Part shown: positions 33,280 to 42,611 of the stretch, piece by piece
How the letters are laid out: every line of letters starts with the position of its first letter
Numbering within the stretch: position 1 is the stretch's first letter
Source of the DNA: Tateyamaria sp947503385
Lineage (GTDB): Bacteria; Pseudomonadota; Alphaproteobacteria; Rhodobacterales; Rhodobacteraceae
Length of the DNA: 64,000 nt
Assembly (NCBI RefSeq): GCF_051195235.1
Contig: NZ_JBNFZM010000008.1
Coordinates: forward strand, 62,001-126,000
Direction: 5' to 3'
The notes under the pieces: model-generated
Database searches by the model: none
Seen by the model: the letters and a program-made list of their open reading frames with translations, nothing else
What the model was told of the DNA's origin: nothing
Translations under genes and position numbers: made by a program

Positions 33280-36177
33280 TTACGCTGTCCAGATTTTGCA
33301 GAGAGTCGCTTTGGTCTCTTGCATCTGGGTTACTGAATCATAGCCATAGGTCTGGGCCGTGTTGGTGGATTCACCAAGCACGTATGGATCGGCACCCTCG
33401 GGATATTTCGAGCGTTGATCCTCACCCTGGAAATGACCGCCAAAGTGGAAGGGCATAAAGGCCACGCCTTCGCCCACCCGGTTGGTGACCATCGCCATAA
33501 CCTTGACCTTGCCGCCTTCGGGCCCTTCGACCCAGACCTGTGTGCCGTCCCGCACGCCCAAATTGTTGGCGTCACGCGGGTTGATCTCGACAAACATGTC
33601 CTGTTGCAGTTCGGCCAGCCACGGGTTGGACCGGGTTTCGTCCCCGCCGCCCTCATATTCGACCAGACGGCCAGAGGTGAGGATGATCGGGTAGTCCTTC
33701 GAAAAGTCCTGCTTTTGGATCGACGCATACATCGTCGGCAGGCGATAGAACTTCCGGTCTTCGTAGGTGGGGTAGTCAGCCACAAGGTCCCTGCGATTGG
33801 TATACAGGGGCTCGCGGTGGACAGGCACCGGATCAGGGAAGGTCCACACAACCGCGCGGGCCTTGGCGTTCCCGAAGGGCGCACAGCCATGCTTGATCGC
33901 GACCCGCTGGATGCCGCCCGACAGGTCGGTCTTCCAGTTGGTCTTGGGACCCGCAACCGCATCAATCGCGGCGCGTTCGTCGTCCGTCAGATCACCGTCC
34001 CAGCCCAGATCCATCAGCATCTGCATCGTGAATTCAGGGTATCCATCCTGAATTTCCGATCCGACACTGTAGACCCCTTCGGCCAGCAGGTTGTCGCCGT
34101 CCCGTTCCACGCCGAAACGCGCGCGGAAGGTCAGACCACCCTCGGCCACGGGTTTCGACATGTCATAAAGGTTCGGCGTGCCCGGGTGGTTCATCTCGGG
34201 CGTGCCCCAGCTGGGCCATGGCAGACCGTAATAATCGCCATCTGCGGGGCCACCAATGGCCTGCAACGTGGTGCGATCAAACGTGTGCTGGTTCGCCATG
34301 TGCTTCTTGATCCGCTCAGGGCTCTGGCCGGTGTAACCCACCGTCCACATGCCCCGGTTGATCTCGCGCAGCGTGTCCTCCGGCTCGGGCGTCAGGCCGT
34401 CTTCTTCCAGCTTGATGTTGCGGAAGATACGGTCGTGGAACCCGAACTTTTGGGCGAACAGGGCAATGATCTCTTCGTCCCGCTTGGATTCAAACAGGGG
34501 ATCAATGACCTTTTCGCGCCACTGGATCGACCGGTTCGACGCCGTGACAGAACCACGCGTTTCGAACTGGGTACAGGCCGGCAGCAGGTACACACCGTCC
34601 GTGCGGTCATGCAGCACGGCAGACACGGTCGGGAAGGGGTCGATGACAACCAGCATATCCAGCTGTTCCATCGCCTTCTTCATTTCGACCATGCGGGTTT
34701 GCGAGTTGGGCGCGTGGCCCCACAGAACCATGGCGCGGACCTTGTTGGGCTGATCCGTGTTCTCCGGGTCTTCCAACACACCGTCGATCCAGCGCGACAC
34801 CGGAATACCGGTGAGGTTCTGAAGCGACTTTTCCTTGCCATCAGTGCCGGTGACCTTGTCAAACTGACCGGCCAGCCATTCGGAGTCCTCACCCCAAACG
34901 CGACCCCAGTGGCCCCATGCGCCTGCCGACAGACCGTAGTAGCCGGGCAGCGTGTGGGACAGAACACCAAGGTCCGTCGCGCCTTGTACGTTGTCGTGGC
35001 CGCGGAAGATGTTGGTGCCGCCACCGCTGGTGCCCATGTTGCCAAGGGCAAGCTGAAGCACACAATAGGCACGGGTGTTGTTGTTGCCGTTGGTGTGCTG
35101 CGTGCCACCCATGCACCAGATCACGGTGCCGGGGCGGTTGTTGGCCAGCGTCCGCGCAACCCGCTTGAGTTGGCTTCCGGGGGCACCGGTGACGCGCTCC
35201 ACCTCTTCGGGTGTCCACTTGGCCACTTCTTCCTTGATCTGGTCCATGCCCCAGACGCGGGTGCGGATGAATTCCTGATCCTCCCACCCGTTGTCGAAGA
35301 TGTGCCACAGGATACCCCAGACCAGCGCCACGTCGGAACCGGGACGGAACCGCACATATTCGTCCGCGTGGGCCGCCGTGCGGGTAAAGCGCGGGTCACA
35401 CACGATGACGGGGGCGTTGTTCTGCTCTTTGGCGCGCAGCAGGTGCAGCAGGGACACGGGGTGTGCCTCAGCCGGGTTGCCGCCGATGATAAAGATCGCC
35501 TTGGAGTTATGGATGTCATTGTAGCTGTTGGTCATGGCGCCGTAGCCCCATGTGTTCGCAACACCCGCAACAGTGGTCGAGTGACAGATCCGCGCCTGAT
35601 GATCCACGTTGTTCGTGCCCCAATAGGCGGCGAACTTGCGGAACAGGTAGGCCTGTTCGTTGTTGTGCTTGGCCGAACCCAGCCAATAGACGCTGTCCGG
35701 GCCGCTTTCGTCCCGGATGTTCATCATGCCGCCGCCGATCTCGTCGATCGCCTGCTCCCATGAGACGCGCTTCCACTCACCACCCTCTTTCTTCATCGGG
35801 TATTTGAGGCGGCGTTCCCCATGGGCGTGCTCGCGAACAGCGGCCCCCTTGGCGCAATGCGCACCCAGGTTGAACGGGCTGTCCCAGCCGGGTTCCTGAC
35901 CCGTCCAGACACCGTCCTGCACCTCGGCCACGACCGTACAGCCGACCGAGCAGTGCGTGCACACCGTCTTTTTCAAATCCACTTTGCCCGCTGCTGCCGT
36001 GGCAGCATTGGCCTGGGTGACGGTTCCGCCCGTGGCGGCAATGGCCGACAGGCCCCCAATCACCAGTCCCGATCCGCGCAGGAATGCGCGCCGGTCTACC
36101 GAAGCGTTTGCCGCCTCGGTCAGGATACTTGTCCGCTGGGGGCGTCGCGCAACCCCGTTGGTCTTTTTCCTAAGCAT
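33280..36177 (-). CDS. Formate dehydrogenase alpha subunit, Tat-exported, Cys-type
   Basis: A 965-residue bis-MGD molybdenum or tungsten enzyme that oxidises formate in the periplasm. The Tat signal is DRRAFLRG near residue 35, followed by a hydrophobic stretch. The N-terminal 4Fe-4S is bound by CTHCSVGC and the later CAKG. The metal ligand is Cys198 in ARICHSTTVAG, so it is a Cys rather than selenocysteine enzyme; no in-frame TGA occurs. The catalytic His follows Cys198. The start at 36177 has a GGGAGAGGAA site. TupABC nearby suggests tungsten may be used. Confidence 0.94.
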   Translation of the reverse strand: MLRKKTNGVARRPQRTSILTEAANASVDRRAFLRGSGLVIGGLSAIAATGGTVTQANAATAAAGKVDLKKTVCTHCSVGCTVVAEVQDGVWTGQEPGWDSPFNLGAHCAKGAAVREHAHGERRLKYPMKKEGGEWKRVSWEQAIDEIGGGMMNIRDESGPDSVYWLGSAKHNNEQAYLFRKFAAYWGTNNVDHQARICHSTTVAGVANTWGYGAMTNSYNDIHNSKAIFIIGGNPAEAHPVSLLHLLRAKEQNNAPVIVCDPRFTRTAAHADEYVRFRPGSDVALVWGILWHIFDNGWEDQEFIRTRVWGMDQIKEEVAKWTPEEVERVTGAPGSQLKRVARTLANNRPGTVIWCMGGTQHTNGNNNTRAYCVLQLALGNMGTSGGGTNIFRGHDNVQGATDLGVLSHTLPGYYGLSAGAWGHWGRVWGEDSEWLAGQFDKVTGTDGKEKSLQNLTGIPVSRWIDGVLEDPENTDQPNKVRAMVLWGHAPNSQTRMVEMKKAMEQLDMLVVIDPFPTVSAVLHDRTDGVYLLPACTQFETRGSVTASNRSIQWREKVIDPLFESKRDEEIIALFAQKFGFHDRIFRNIKLEEDGLTPEPEDTLREINRGMWTVGYTGQSPERIKKHMANQHTFDRTTLQAIGGPADGDYYGLPWPSWGTPEMNHPGTPNLYDMSKPVAEGGLTFRARFGVERDGDNLLAEGVYSVGSEIQDGYPEFTMQMLMDLGWDGDLTDDERAAIDAVAGPKTNWKTDLSGGIQRVAIKHGCAPFGNAKARAVVWTFPDPVPVHREPLYTNRRDLVADYPTYEDRKFYRLPTMYASIQKQDFSKDYPIILTSGRLVEYEGGGDETRSNPWLAELQQDMFVEINPRDANNLGVRDGTQVWVEGPEGGKVKVMAMVTNRVGEGVAFMPFHFGGHFQGEDQRSKYPEGADPYVLGESTNTAQTYGYDSVTQMQETKATLCKIWTA

Positions 36178-36324
36178 GTTTGCTTCCTCTCCCTTGCTTG
36201 CCATCGTTCCCGAATGGCTCGCTTGGTCTCTCATGGTTCTCAGCAGTCGGGCGTCACGCAACCAGTCGCTGATCCCCTGCCCCGTCCGGGGTCATTCCCG
36301 GGCGTTGCATCCTTTGTGTGCACC

Positions 36325-36513
36325 TCAGAACTTGGCGCTTTCAAAATACGCGCGGGTGTGCGCGGTATCCTGCATCTTCTCCGAGGTCAGGTCCGGCTCT
36401 GCCGCGGCCTGCGCCCCGCCTGCCGTTGCAACCGCCACCGCTGCTGCGGGGGCTGCCGTTCCGGCCAGCTTCAGAAAGTCGCGGCGCGATGCACCATCTT
36501 CTTTCCTGCTCAT
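36325..36513 (-). CDS. FDH-region Tat-signal small protein
   Basis: A 62-residue protein with a Tat motif (SRRDFLKLAG near residue 9), an Ala-rich hydrophobic stretch and a short mature tail (TSEKMQDTAHTRAYFESAKF). It matches the small formate-dehydrogenase-region Tat peptide family that precedes fdhA in many proteobacteria. It may act as an FDH assembly or export factor; its role is not established. It lies 147 nt upstream of fdhA; that gap shows no gene. Confidence 0.88.
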   Translation of the reverse strand: MSRKEDGASRRDFLKLAGTAAPAAAVAVATAGGAQAAAEPDLTSEKMQDTAHTRAYFESAKF

Positions 36514-36567
36514 GCGATCGTCTCCTCTCGCTGCTCAAGGCCGGGTTGCCCCGACCGGTTTGACGCC

Positions 36568-37191
36568 TCAGTCGGCGCCGCTCATCCGGAAGGCTTCCGC
36601 CTCCACGGACATGAAGATTTTGCCGACCGTGCCCACGGGGCTGTAAAAGACGGATGTCTTTGCCTCCTCCAGATCGGTAAAGAAATGCCCGGCCCACGGG
36701 CCGATATGCTTGTTGAAGAACGTCTTTTGCGCCGTCACATCCGCAGGGGTACCGAACCGGCCCACGATCATCGCGGCCATCATCTCCATCAGGCTGGCAA
36801 TGCTGTCTTCGGGCTCGAACACGGTCTCTGACCGCTGCATCCCGATCCGGCCCATGTCCTGCCGCAGGACCGCCAGCGGCTTTTCGTTCAGGAACCCGGT
36901 CAGGTAGTAGCTGGCAAAGGGCAGCAGCTCGCCCCGGCCCAAACCGATGAACAGCTTGTTGAACTCCGATTCCGCCGCCTTGGGCTTGGTCACCTTGGCC
37001 AGTCTGGCCAGCGTGCCAATGGCCTGTCCCAGCTCGGTGTCGTCACCTGACAGCCCTGCCGTCTGCGCCAGAAGCATCTCGTCCGGCGGCCCGGCCAGCA
37101 ACGCACCAAGGAAGTTGTAAAGATCGGCGCGGGCGCGATCCATATCGGTGATCGTGGTGTCTTCGGCGGCTGTCACTGTCTTGTCTTCCAT
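36568..37191 (-). CDS. TorD/DmsD-family molecular chaperone for FDH
   Basis: A 207-residue all-helical chaperone of the TorD/NarJ-like class (DLYNFLGALLAGPPDEMLLAQ, ELLPFASYYLTGFLNEKPLAVLRQDMG, EDSIASLMEMMAAMI). Such proteins bind the Tat signal of molybdoenzymes and hold them for cofactor loading. The stop and the DUF3306 gene overlap by one base, and it is followed by the Tat small protein and fdhA. FdhA is the expected client. Confidence 0.9.
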   Translation of the reverse strand: MEDKTVTAAEDTTITDMDRARADLYNFLGALLAGPPDEMLLAQTAGLSGDDTELGQAIGTLARLAKVTKPKAAESEFNKLFIGLGRGELLPFASYYLTGFLNEKPLAVLRQDMGRIGMQRSETVFEPEDSIASLMEMMAAMIVGRFGTPADVTAQKTFFNKHIGPWAGHFFTDLEEAKTSVFYSPVGTVGKIFMSVEAEAFRMSGAD

Positions 37192-37739
37192 TAGCTCATG
37201 TCGAATGCGAACCGCATCCGGCGCTGCGGCATTGCGGGCGCTTCGGGTTCCGGTTCCGGCAAGGGGGTCGGTTCGGCAGCCGCGATCAGCGGGGCCTCTT
37301 CTTCTTCGTCTGCGAATTCTTCGGCGGGGGCCTCTTCGGTATCCTCATCGGCCTCTTCATCCTCAAGGAACGCTGTCACCATGCCTTTGCCGACCTGATA
37401 GACGGTCTGCATGTTCTCGATCACCGTGGCCGCATCGGTGTAATCCTCACCGTAATCCACCAGCCCATCCAGATTGGCGAGCATCGGGTTCAGCCGCCAC
37501 ATCCGGCGCAGCGCGCGGGTCTTGAGCCGTTGCGGCAACTCTTGCCTGAGAAAGTCCCGGATGGCCTCCGGGCTGTCCAGCGCCTCCGGCTCGGGCAGGT
37601 TCAACTCGGCCAGAATCTCGTCATCGGGCCGCTCGTCGCGCCTGGCCAATTCGGCCTCGGCCACGCGCGCCTCCACGGCCTGCGCTTCGGCTTCAACCCC
37701 GGCACGCCGCCGGGACCAGAAATCACGCCCCTCGCTCAA
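37191..37739 (-). CDS. DUF3306 protein, FDH operon
   Basis: A 182-residue cytoplasmic protein of the DUF3306 family (N-terminal DFWSRRRAGVEAEA, then SPEAIRDFLRQELPQRLKTRALRRMWRLNP) with a long acidic, Pro-rich C-terminal tail ending RRMRFAFDMS. The start is a TTG at 37739 that overlaps the TGA of the DUF3305 gene (TTGA); longer upstream starts would run through that gene. DUF3305 and DUF3306 always accompany this FDH type; a role in maturation is inferred. Confidence 0.82.
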   Translation of the reverse strand: MSEGRDFWSRRRAGVEAEAQAVEARVAEAELARRDERPDDEILAELNLPEPEALDSPEAIRDFLRQELPQRLKTRALRRMWRLNPMLANLDGLVDYGEDYTDAATVIENMQTVYQVGKGMVTAFLEDEEADEDTEEAPAEEFADEEEEAPLIAAAEPTPLPEPEPEAPAMPQRRMRFAFDMS

Positions 37740-38299
37740 TGCACCCGCCTCCGCTGCCGCGCAGGCGACGCATAGATATCCGCCGCCGATGAAATCCGCG
37801 GATCGCCAATCCCGTCTTGCGTCAGATCGATGCGCTTCTTGTCGCGCTTGCGCTTGATGAACACTTCGTCCTCGTGAAAGGCGCTGACAAAGCCCTGCAC
37901 CCACGCCATCAGCCCGGGCGGCATCGGGACCTTTTCCACGATCTCCTCGCCGCTGTCGGTGTAATCCTGCGCCTCATAGGGCGACGCGGTGACCAGCAGA
38001 ACATCCAGCGGCTGATCCCCCTCGCCGTCCCGCATGATCACGTAGATCGACGGAACCTCGGCGGACAACCCATGCAGATACGCCTCCGTCTCGGCCCCGT
38101 GCAGGTCCAGCGGCAACGTGGCGGCGTGGTATTCCACGGCCTCCCCCTCGCGGCGCAGCTCCTGCCAATCGGCAAGCCCTGCACCCGGCAGCACGGCAAC
38201 CGCCTTCCAGCTGTGCGTGGCCCAACGGGTCACGCCCGGCAGGCGCCGCAACACGACGCCCAAAGGCATTGTTTGATACTGGTCGGGGTTACGGATCAC
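37736..38299 (-). CDS. DUF3305 protein, first gene of the FDH operon
   Basis: A 187-residue protein of the DUF3305 family (MPLGVVLRRLPGVTRWATHSW near the start, then YVIMRDGEG and VTASPYEAQDYTDSGEEIVEKVPMP). The start is GTG at 38299 with a GGGAGGAC site; a later ATG at 38269 is possible. It begins the minus-strand operon DUF3305-DUF3306-TorD-Tat peptide-fdhA-fdhB-FKBP-fdh gamma-WD40/cytochrome c-small protein-regulator. Confidence 0.85.
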   Translation of the reverse strand: MIRNPDQYQTMPLGVVLRRLPGVTRWATHSWKAVAVLPGAGLADWQELRREGEAVEYHAATLPLDLHGAETEAYLHGLSAEVPSIYVIMRDGEGDQPLDVLLVTASPYEAQDYTDSGEEIVEKVPMPPGLMAWVQGFVSAFHEDEVFIKRKRDKKRIDLTQDGIGDPRISSAADIYASPARQRRRVH

Positions 38300-38630
38300 C
38301 CTATGTCCTCCCTTGGTGTTATCAAACTGCCAAAAATTTCATCCTCAAAGCGGCTTGTTCAGGATTTGTCGCTTCGCACCTACCCAAAGGCAATTTGGCC
38401 AGCCTGTCTGAGGCCGCAGGTCATGTAGGGACGAAATGTCCATCACGACTATTTCAGTCGGGAATACATCCGCATACCGAATCGCGAATCACCACATGCC
38501 CACCCGGGCAATTCCAGCCCGCAACCGAACCGTAAAACGGTTTGTGAAGCGGTCCGAATCATGTCTAGGCTGCCGCAGCTACACGGGCGACGAAGGACCA
38601 AGAAAGGCCCTTCAGACGGGGGAGACGAAC
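38300..38630. promoter_or_regulatory. Divergent control region of the two FDH arms
   Basis: There is no gene in these 331 bases between the GTG starts of the DUF3305 gene (minus) and the polyferredoxin gene (plus). Two dyads are visible: CGACTATTTCAGTCG at 38446-38460 and AACCGTAAAACGGTT at 38528-38542. They are candidate sites for the FDH-operon NtrC-like regulator (inference). No sigma-54 -24/-12 element was recognised. The quinoprotein operator is absent here. Confidence 0.4.
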
Positions 38631-40577
38631 GTGGTCAAATCATTGATAACATGCGATTGTTTGGGAACCCAGACCATCGACGCCGAAGGGCTGTCCAACG
38701 CCACCGGACTGGACGTCCGCCCCCCCTGCTCTGCCCTCTGCACCACGCAGATCAACATCGCGCAGGCCGCCCTCGCCGACCCCGATGCCGTTTTTTGCTG
38801 CACCCAAGAAGCCCGCCTGTTCGAAGAGCTGGCAGAGGGTCTGGACCGCCCCGCACCCCCTACGCTGGACCTGCGCGACCGCGCCGGGTGGAGCGCGGAT
38901 GACACCCTAAAACTGCCCAAAATGTCCGCACTCATCGCAGACGCCATGCTGCCCGCCGATGCGGAAAAGACGCTGGATGTGGTCAGTGAGGGGCTGTGCC
39001 TGATCCTTGGGCCTGCCGCTGTGGCGCTCGACGCCGCCGAACAGCTCAAGGATCATTTGGGTGTCACCGTCCTGCTGTCCGACGCCGCCGACATCCCCGA
39101 CACCCGCGCCTATGACGTGGTGGTTGGGCGCTTGCGCCGCGCCGCCGGTGCGTTTGGCCAGTTCGACGTGGTGATCGACGCCCTGCAACAGATTGAACCG
39201 GGCGGGCGCGGCGCGTTTACGCTCACCGATCCGCGCGACGGGGCACTGTCGCAATGCGACATCATCCTTGATCTGCGGGGCGACACGGCGCTGTTTCCCG
39301 CGCCGGAAAAACGCGACGGCTATCTGCGGGCCGACCCCGGCCATGCGCCCGGTGTCGCGGCTGCGATCATGGCCGCGTCGCACCTGACCGGCACGTTCGA
39401 AAAGACGCTCTATGTCAAAACCGCGCCCCTGCTCTGCGCCCATTCGCGCGCCGAACAGACCGGCTGCACCAACTGCCTCGACCTGTGTCCGACGGGGGCG
39501 ATTACTTCTGCGGGCGAACATGTGAGCACCGACCCGATGATCTGCGCGGGTTGCGGGGCGTGCTCTGCCGCCTGCCCATCGGGTGCTATCACCTATGATG
39601 CACCCGCGGTGGACCTGACCATGCGGCGCGTCCAGACGATGGCCAAAGCGTTCCTCGACGCGGGCGGCACCGCGCCCCGCCTGCTGGTCCACAACGCCCA
39701 CGGAGCCGAGATGGTGCGCCTGAGCGCGCGCCACGGGCGCGGGTTGCCCGCTGACGTGATCCCGCTTGAGATGTCGGCCATCGGCGCCTTTGGCCATGCC
39801 GAGGCGGTCGCCGCCCTTGCCGCCGGGTTTGCACATGTCACCCTTTTGCCCGGCCCGACATCGGATATCCCCGCGTTAGAGACGCAGATTGCCCTCGCCA
39901 ATGCCATCGCAGGGGCGGGCAAGGTTGCGCTGCTCGACACACCCGACCCCGACGCGATGAGCGATGCGCTCTTTGCGGGCGAGGCCCCTGCCCCCGTTGC
40001 CCAGCCCGTTCGCCCCATGGGCACCCGCCGCCAGATCGCCCGCCAAGCCGCCAAAGCACTGCATCCAGACACCGACAGGATCGCGCTGCCGGACGGTGCG
40101 CCATACGGTGCGGTGGTCGTCGACACGGACGCCTGCACGCTTTGCCTGAGCTGCGTGTCGCTTTGCCCCTCCGGTGCGCTTGGCGACAACTCCGACAAAC
40201 CGCAACTGCGGTTTCAGGAGGACGCCTGCCTGCAATGCGGTCTGTGCGCCAATATCTGCCCCGAGGATGCCATCACCTACGCGCCCCGCCTTGACCTGAC
40301 CGACGCGGCGCTGACCCAGACCATCCTCAACGAGGAAGAGCCGTTTCCCTGCATCGAATGCGGGTCACTCTTTGGCTCCAAATCCGCCATCGACCGGATC
40401 ACCGACAAGCTCAAGGACCACGCCATGTTTGCCGGTGACAAACTGCGCATGATCCAGATGTGCGACAACTGCCGGGTAACGGCGCAGTTCCACGCGGACG
40501 ACAACCCGTTTCAGGGCGGCGAGCGCCCGCGCGTGCGCACCACCGACGACTACCTGTCAAAGCGGCGCGATCACTGA
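38631..40577 (+). CDS. Polyferredoxin-type 4Fe-4S protein of the FDH region
   Basis: A 648-residue cytoplasmic iron-sulfur protein. It begins with a Cys-rich segment (CDCLGTQTID, PPCSALCTTQI), has a ferredoxin pair in the middle (CTNCLDLCPTGAI, CAGCGACSAACP), a second pair near 510-560 (CTLCLSCVSLCP, CLQCGLCANICPEDAI) and a C-terminal CIECGSLFG/CDNC zinc-like motif. A GTG start at 38631 after GGGGGAGA is chosen; the longer frame upstream has no ribosome site. It is found with FDH accessory genes; the partner is not known. Confidence 0.85.
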   Translation: MVKSLITCDCLGTQTIDAEGLSNATGLDVRPPCSALCTTQINIAQAALADPDAVFCCTQEARLFEELAEGLDRPAPPTLDLRDRAGWSADDTLKLPKMSALIADAMLPADAEKTLDVVSEGLCLILGPAAVALDAAEQLKDHLGVTVLLSDAADIPDTRAYDVVVGRLRRAAGAFGQFDVVIDALQQIEPGGRGAFTLTDPRDGALSQCDIILDLRGDTALFPAPEKRDGYLRADPGHAPGVAAAIMAASHLTGTFEKTLYVKTAPLLCAHSRAEQTGCTNCLDLCPTGAITSAGEHVSTDPMICAGCGACSAACPSGAITYDAPAVDLTMRRVQTMAKAFLDAGGTAPRLLVHNAHGAEMVRLSARHGRGLPADVIPLEMSAIGAFGHAEAVAALAAGFAHVTLLPGPTSDIPALETQIALANAIAGAGKVALLDTPDPDAMSDALFAGEAPAPVAQPVRPMGTRRQIARQAAKALHPDTDRIALPDGAPYGAVVVDTDACTLCLSCVSLCPSGALGDNSDKPQLRFQEDACLQCGLCANICPEDAITYAPRLDLTDAALTQTILNEEEPFPCIECGSLFGSKSAIDRITDKLKDHAMFAGDKLRMIQMCDNCRVTAQFHADDNPFQGGERPRVRTTDDYLSKRRDH

Positions 40578-41302
40578 TGCTCCAGCGGTTTGCCCAGATC
40601 GGCCGGGGCCAGCGCGGCCACGTAGGCCAGAATCGCCTCAAGATCGTCGAGCGTCAGTTCGATCGGGGCGATGGGCGACGGGCGGTCGATGGGAAACGGG
40701 TCCGTGACCCCTTCGAGCTGGGTAAAGGCCGCGTGCGGTTTCAGGAAATAGAACCCGGCAAAGCGCGATTCCCAATCCTCGAACCCGCGCATCACGAAAA
40801 AGCTGGGGGTGGAGCCGATGCCAAAACCGCCCCTGCCCCGCTCGGTCACGTGGCAGCGCCCGCATTTGGCCCAGGACGCCTCTTGTCCCGCCACCGCATC
40901 GCCGGTCATCTCGACCTTGGCCACGACAACCTTTTGCACCTTGGGTTCGGTAAACAGCGCGTCGCCGTCCGGCGCAAAGCTCTGGATGGTGCGGCTGCCC
41001 ACCTGCGAGGTCAGCCACTCGGCAAAGCGTTGCGCCCCCTTGGTGTCACTGCGCAGGTCCAGATGCCACGTCTCGCCCAGCCCCGAAAACAGCGCGCGCC
41101 CCTCAGGCCCCAGCACCAGCTCGGCCTGTGCCGGGTCGTCGACAATTTCGACCCTAACTTGGGTTTTCAGCGAGAAACGCGGCGCGATATGCTTGATCAG
41201 ACCGCTTTCGACAAGGGCGGGCGCGGCATAGAATGCCACCCGCTTGTCATCGGCCATTGCCAAACCGGGCAACAGGGCCAAGATCAACACCAACACGCGC
41301 AT
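40571..41302 (-). CDS. Exported binding-protein-like/cytochrome c fusion
   Basis: A 243-residue protein: signal peptide (about 1-17, ending AMAD), an N-terminal segment like the first lobe of a ModA/PBP-type binding protein (VAFYAAPALVESGLIKHIAPRFS), then a c-type haem motif CGRCH near residue 148 with later Met candidates. The binding-protein part is about half the usual length, so it is a truncated fold or a distinct family. It is convergent with the polyferredoxin gene (7-nt overlap). A redox role beside FDH is inferred. Confidence 0.8.
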   Translation of the reverse strand: MRVLVLILALLPGLAMADDKRVAFYAAPALVESGLIKHIAPRFSLKTQVRVEIVDDPAQAELVLGPEGRALFSGLGETWHLDLRSDTKGAQRFAEWLTSQVGSRTIQSFAPDGDALFTEPKVQKVVVAKVEMTGDAVAGQEASWAKCGRCHVTERGRGGFGIGSTPSFFVMRGFEDWESRFAGFYFLKPHAAFTQLEGVTDPFPIDRPSPIAPIELTLDDLEAILAYVAALAPADLGKPLEHQ

Positions 41303-41360
41303 GACCGCAGCCTACGGCCCGTCCATGCGCCCCGTCAACGATAGGGAGGGCACAGGCCCA

Positions 41361-41552
41361 ATGAGCGACGATTTCAACATGTCCATGCGCAAGTTCCTGA
41401 AACAGGTCGGCGTCACCTCGCAACAGGCCATCGAAGAGGCTGTGCGCAACGCCGGACCCGGCGGCAAGACCTATGCGGTCAAGGCCGTCGTGACCATCGA
41501 AGAGCTCGACATGACCCACGAGGTCACGGGCACCATCACCGGTCAGGACTAG
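41361..41552 (+). CDS. DUF6494-type small protein
   Basis: A 63-residue protein (FNMSMRKFLKQVGVTSQQAIEEAVRNA, then TYAVKAVVTIEELDMTHEVTGTI), which I recognise as the DUF6494 family with good but not full certainty. It has no signal peptide. The start at 41361 lies 13 nt after an AGGGAGGG site, rather far; an alternative ATG at 41322 is less convincing. It is followed by the Mrp gene after 3 nt. Confidence 0.8.
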   Translation: MSDDFNMSMRKFLKQVGVTSQQAIEEAVRNAGPGGKTYAVKAVVTIEELDMTHEVTGTITGQD

Positions 41553-41555
41553 GGC

Positions 41556-42611
41556 GTGAGCAGAGAACAGGTACTTGAGGTCCTCAAGGGGATCGACGCG
41601 CCCGGCGGCGACATCGTGTCGACGGGCGTCATGCGGGCGCTGAATGTGGACGGCGGCAGCGTCCGCTTTGTGATGGAGATCAACCCGGCGCAGGCGTCAG
41701 CCTACGAAGGGGTCAAGGCGCAAGCCGAAACGGCATTGACCGCGCTGGACGGGATCGAGAACGTGGCGATTGTGCTGACCGGTCACACGGAAAAGGCACC
41801 CCCGCCCGACCTGAAACCGCAACGTCCCGCAGATCCGAAAGGGCCACAGAAGGTCCCCGGCATCGACCGCATTCTGGCGATTGCCTCCGGCAAAGGCGGC
41901 GTGGGCAAATCCACCGTGTCCGCAAATCTCGCCTGCGCGCTTGCGCAACAGGGGCGGCGCGTGGGGCTGCTTGATGCGGATGTCTATGGACCGTCGCAGC
42001 CGCGGATGCTGGGCGTGTCCGGGCGGCCCGCCTCACCCGATGGCAAAACCATCCTGCCCATGCGCAATCATGGCGTCACGATGATGTCCATCGGCCTGAT
42101 GATGAACGACGATCAGGCCGTTGTGTGGCGCGGGCCGATGCTGATGGGCGCGCTGCAACAGATGATGACCCAAGTGCAGTGGGGCGCGCTGGATGTGTTG
42201 ATCGTCGACCTGCCGCCGGGCACCGGTGACGTGCAGATGACGCTGGCGCAGAAATTCGTGGTGGACGGGGCCATTGTCGTCTCTACACCGCAGGATGTGG
42301 CCCTGTTGGACGCGCGTAAGGGTGTGGACATGTTCCAGCAATTGCACGTGCCCATCGTCGGCATGATCGAAAACATGAGCACGCATATCTGCTCCAATTG
42401 CGGGCACGAAGAGCACGTGTTTGGCCATGGCGGCGTCAAGGCCGAGGCCGAGAAACTGGGTGTACCCCTGCTGGCCGAAGTGCCGCTGGACCTGCAAATC
42501 CGGCTCGCCGCGGACGGCGGTGCCCCCATTGCCGTCAGCCAACCCGACAGCCCGCAGGCCAAAGCGTTCCAAGACGTGGCCGCCGGTCTGGTCGCACAGG
42601 GCGCGGCATGA
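41556..42611 (+). CDS. Mrp/ApbC-type iron-sulfur cluster carrier ATPase
   Basis: A 351-residue P-loop protein that carries and delivers Fe-S clusters. It has an N-terminal DUF59-like domain (about 1-90), the deviant Walker A ASGKGGVGKST (about residue 110), switch motifs DADVYGPS and VDLPPGTGDVQM, and the cluster-binding CSNC near residue 275. The start is GTG at 41556. A copy beside the FDH genes, in addition to any chromosomal one, suggests it serves the many clusters of FdhB and the polyferredoxin. Confidence 0.92.
   Translation: MSREQVLEVLKGIDAPGGDIVSTGVMRALNVDGGSVRFVMEINPAQASAYEGVKAQAETALTALDGIENVAIVLTGHTEKAPPPDLKPQRPADPKGPQKVPGIDRILAIASGKGGVGKSTVSANLACALAQQGRRVGLLDADVYGPSQPRMLGVSGRPASPDGKTILPMRNHGVTMMSIGLMMNDDQAVVWRGPMLMGALQQMMTQVQWGALDVLIVDLPPGTGDVQMTLAQKFVVDGAIVVSTPQDVALLDARKGVDMFQQLHVPIVGMIENMSTHICSNCGHEEHVFGHGGVKAEAEKLGVPLLAEVPLDLQIRLAADGGAPIAVSQPDSPQAKAFQDVAAGLVAQGAA

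Noticed and set aside
33303..33318. Operator-like GTCGCTTTGGTCTC at the end of fdhA
   Set aside because: It lies inside coding sequence, lacks the second arm and has no -10 at the fixed spacing before a gene.
33415..35763. 782-codon plus-strand ORF opposite fdhA
   Set aside because: Shadow of the conserved FdhA reading frame with no recognisable motif.
33280..36177. Selenocysteine formate dehydrogenase
   Set aside because: The metal ligand position is a Cys codon (Cys198) and no in-frame TGA is present.
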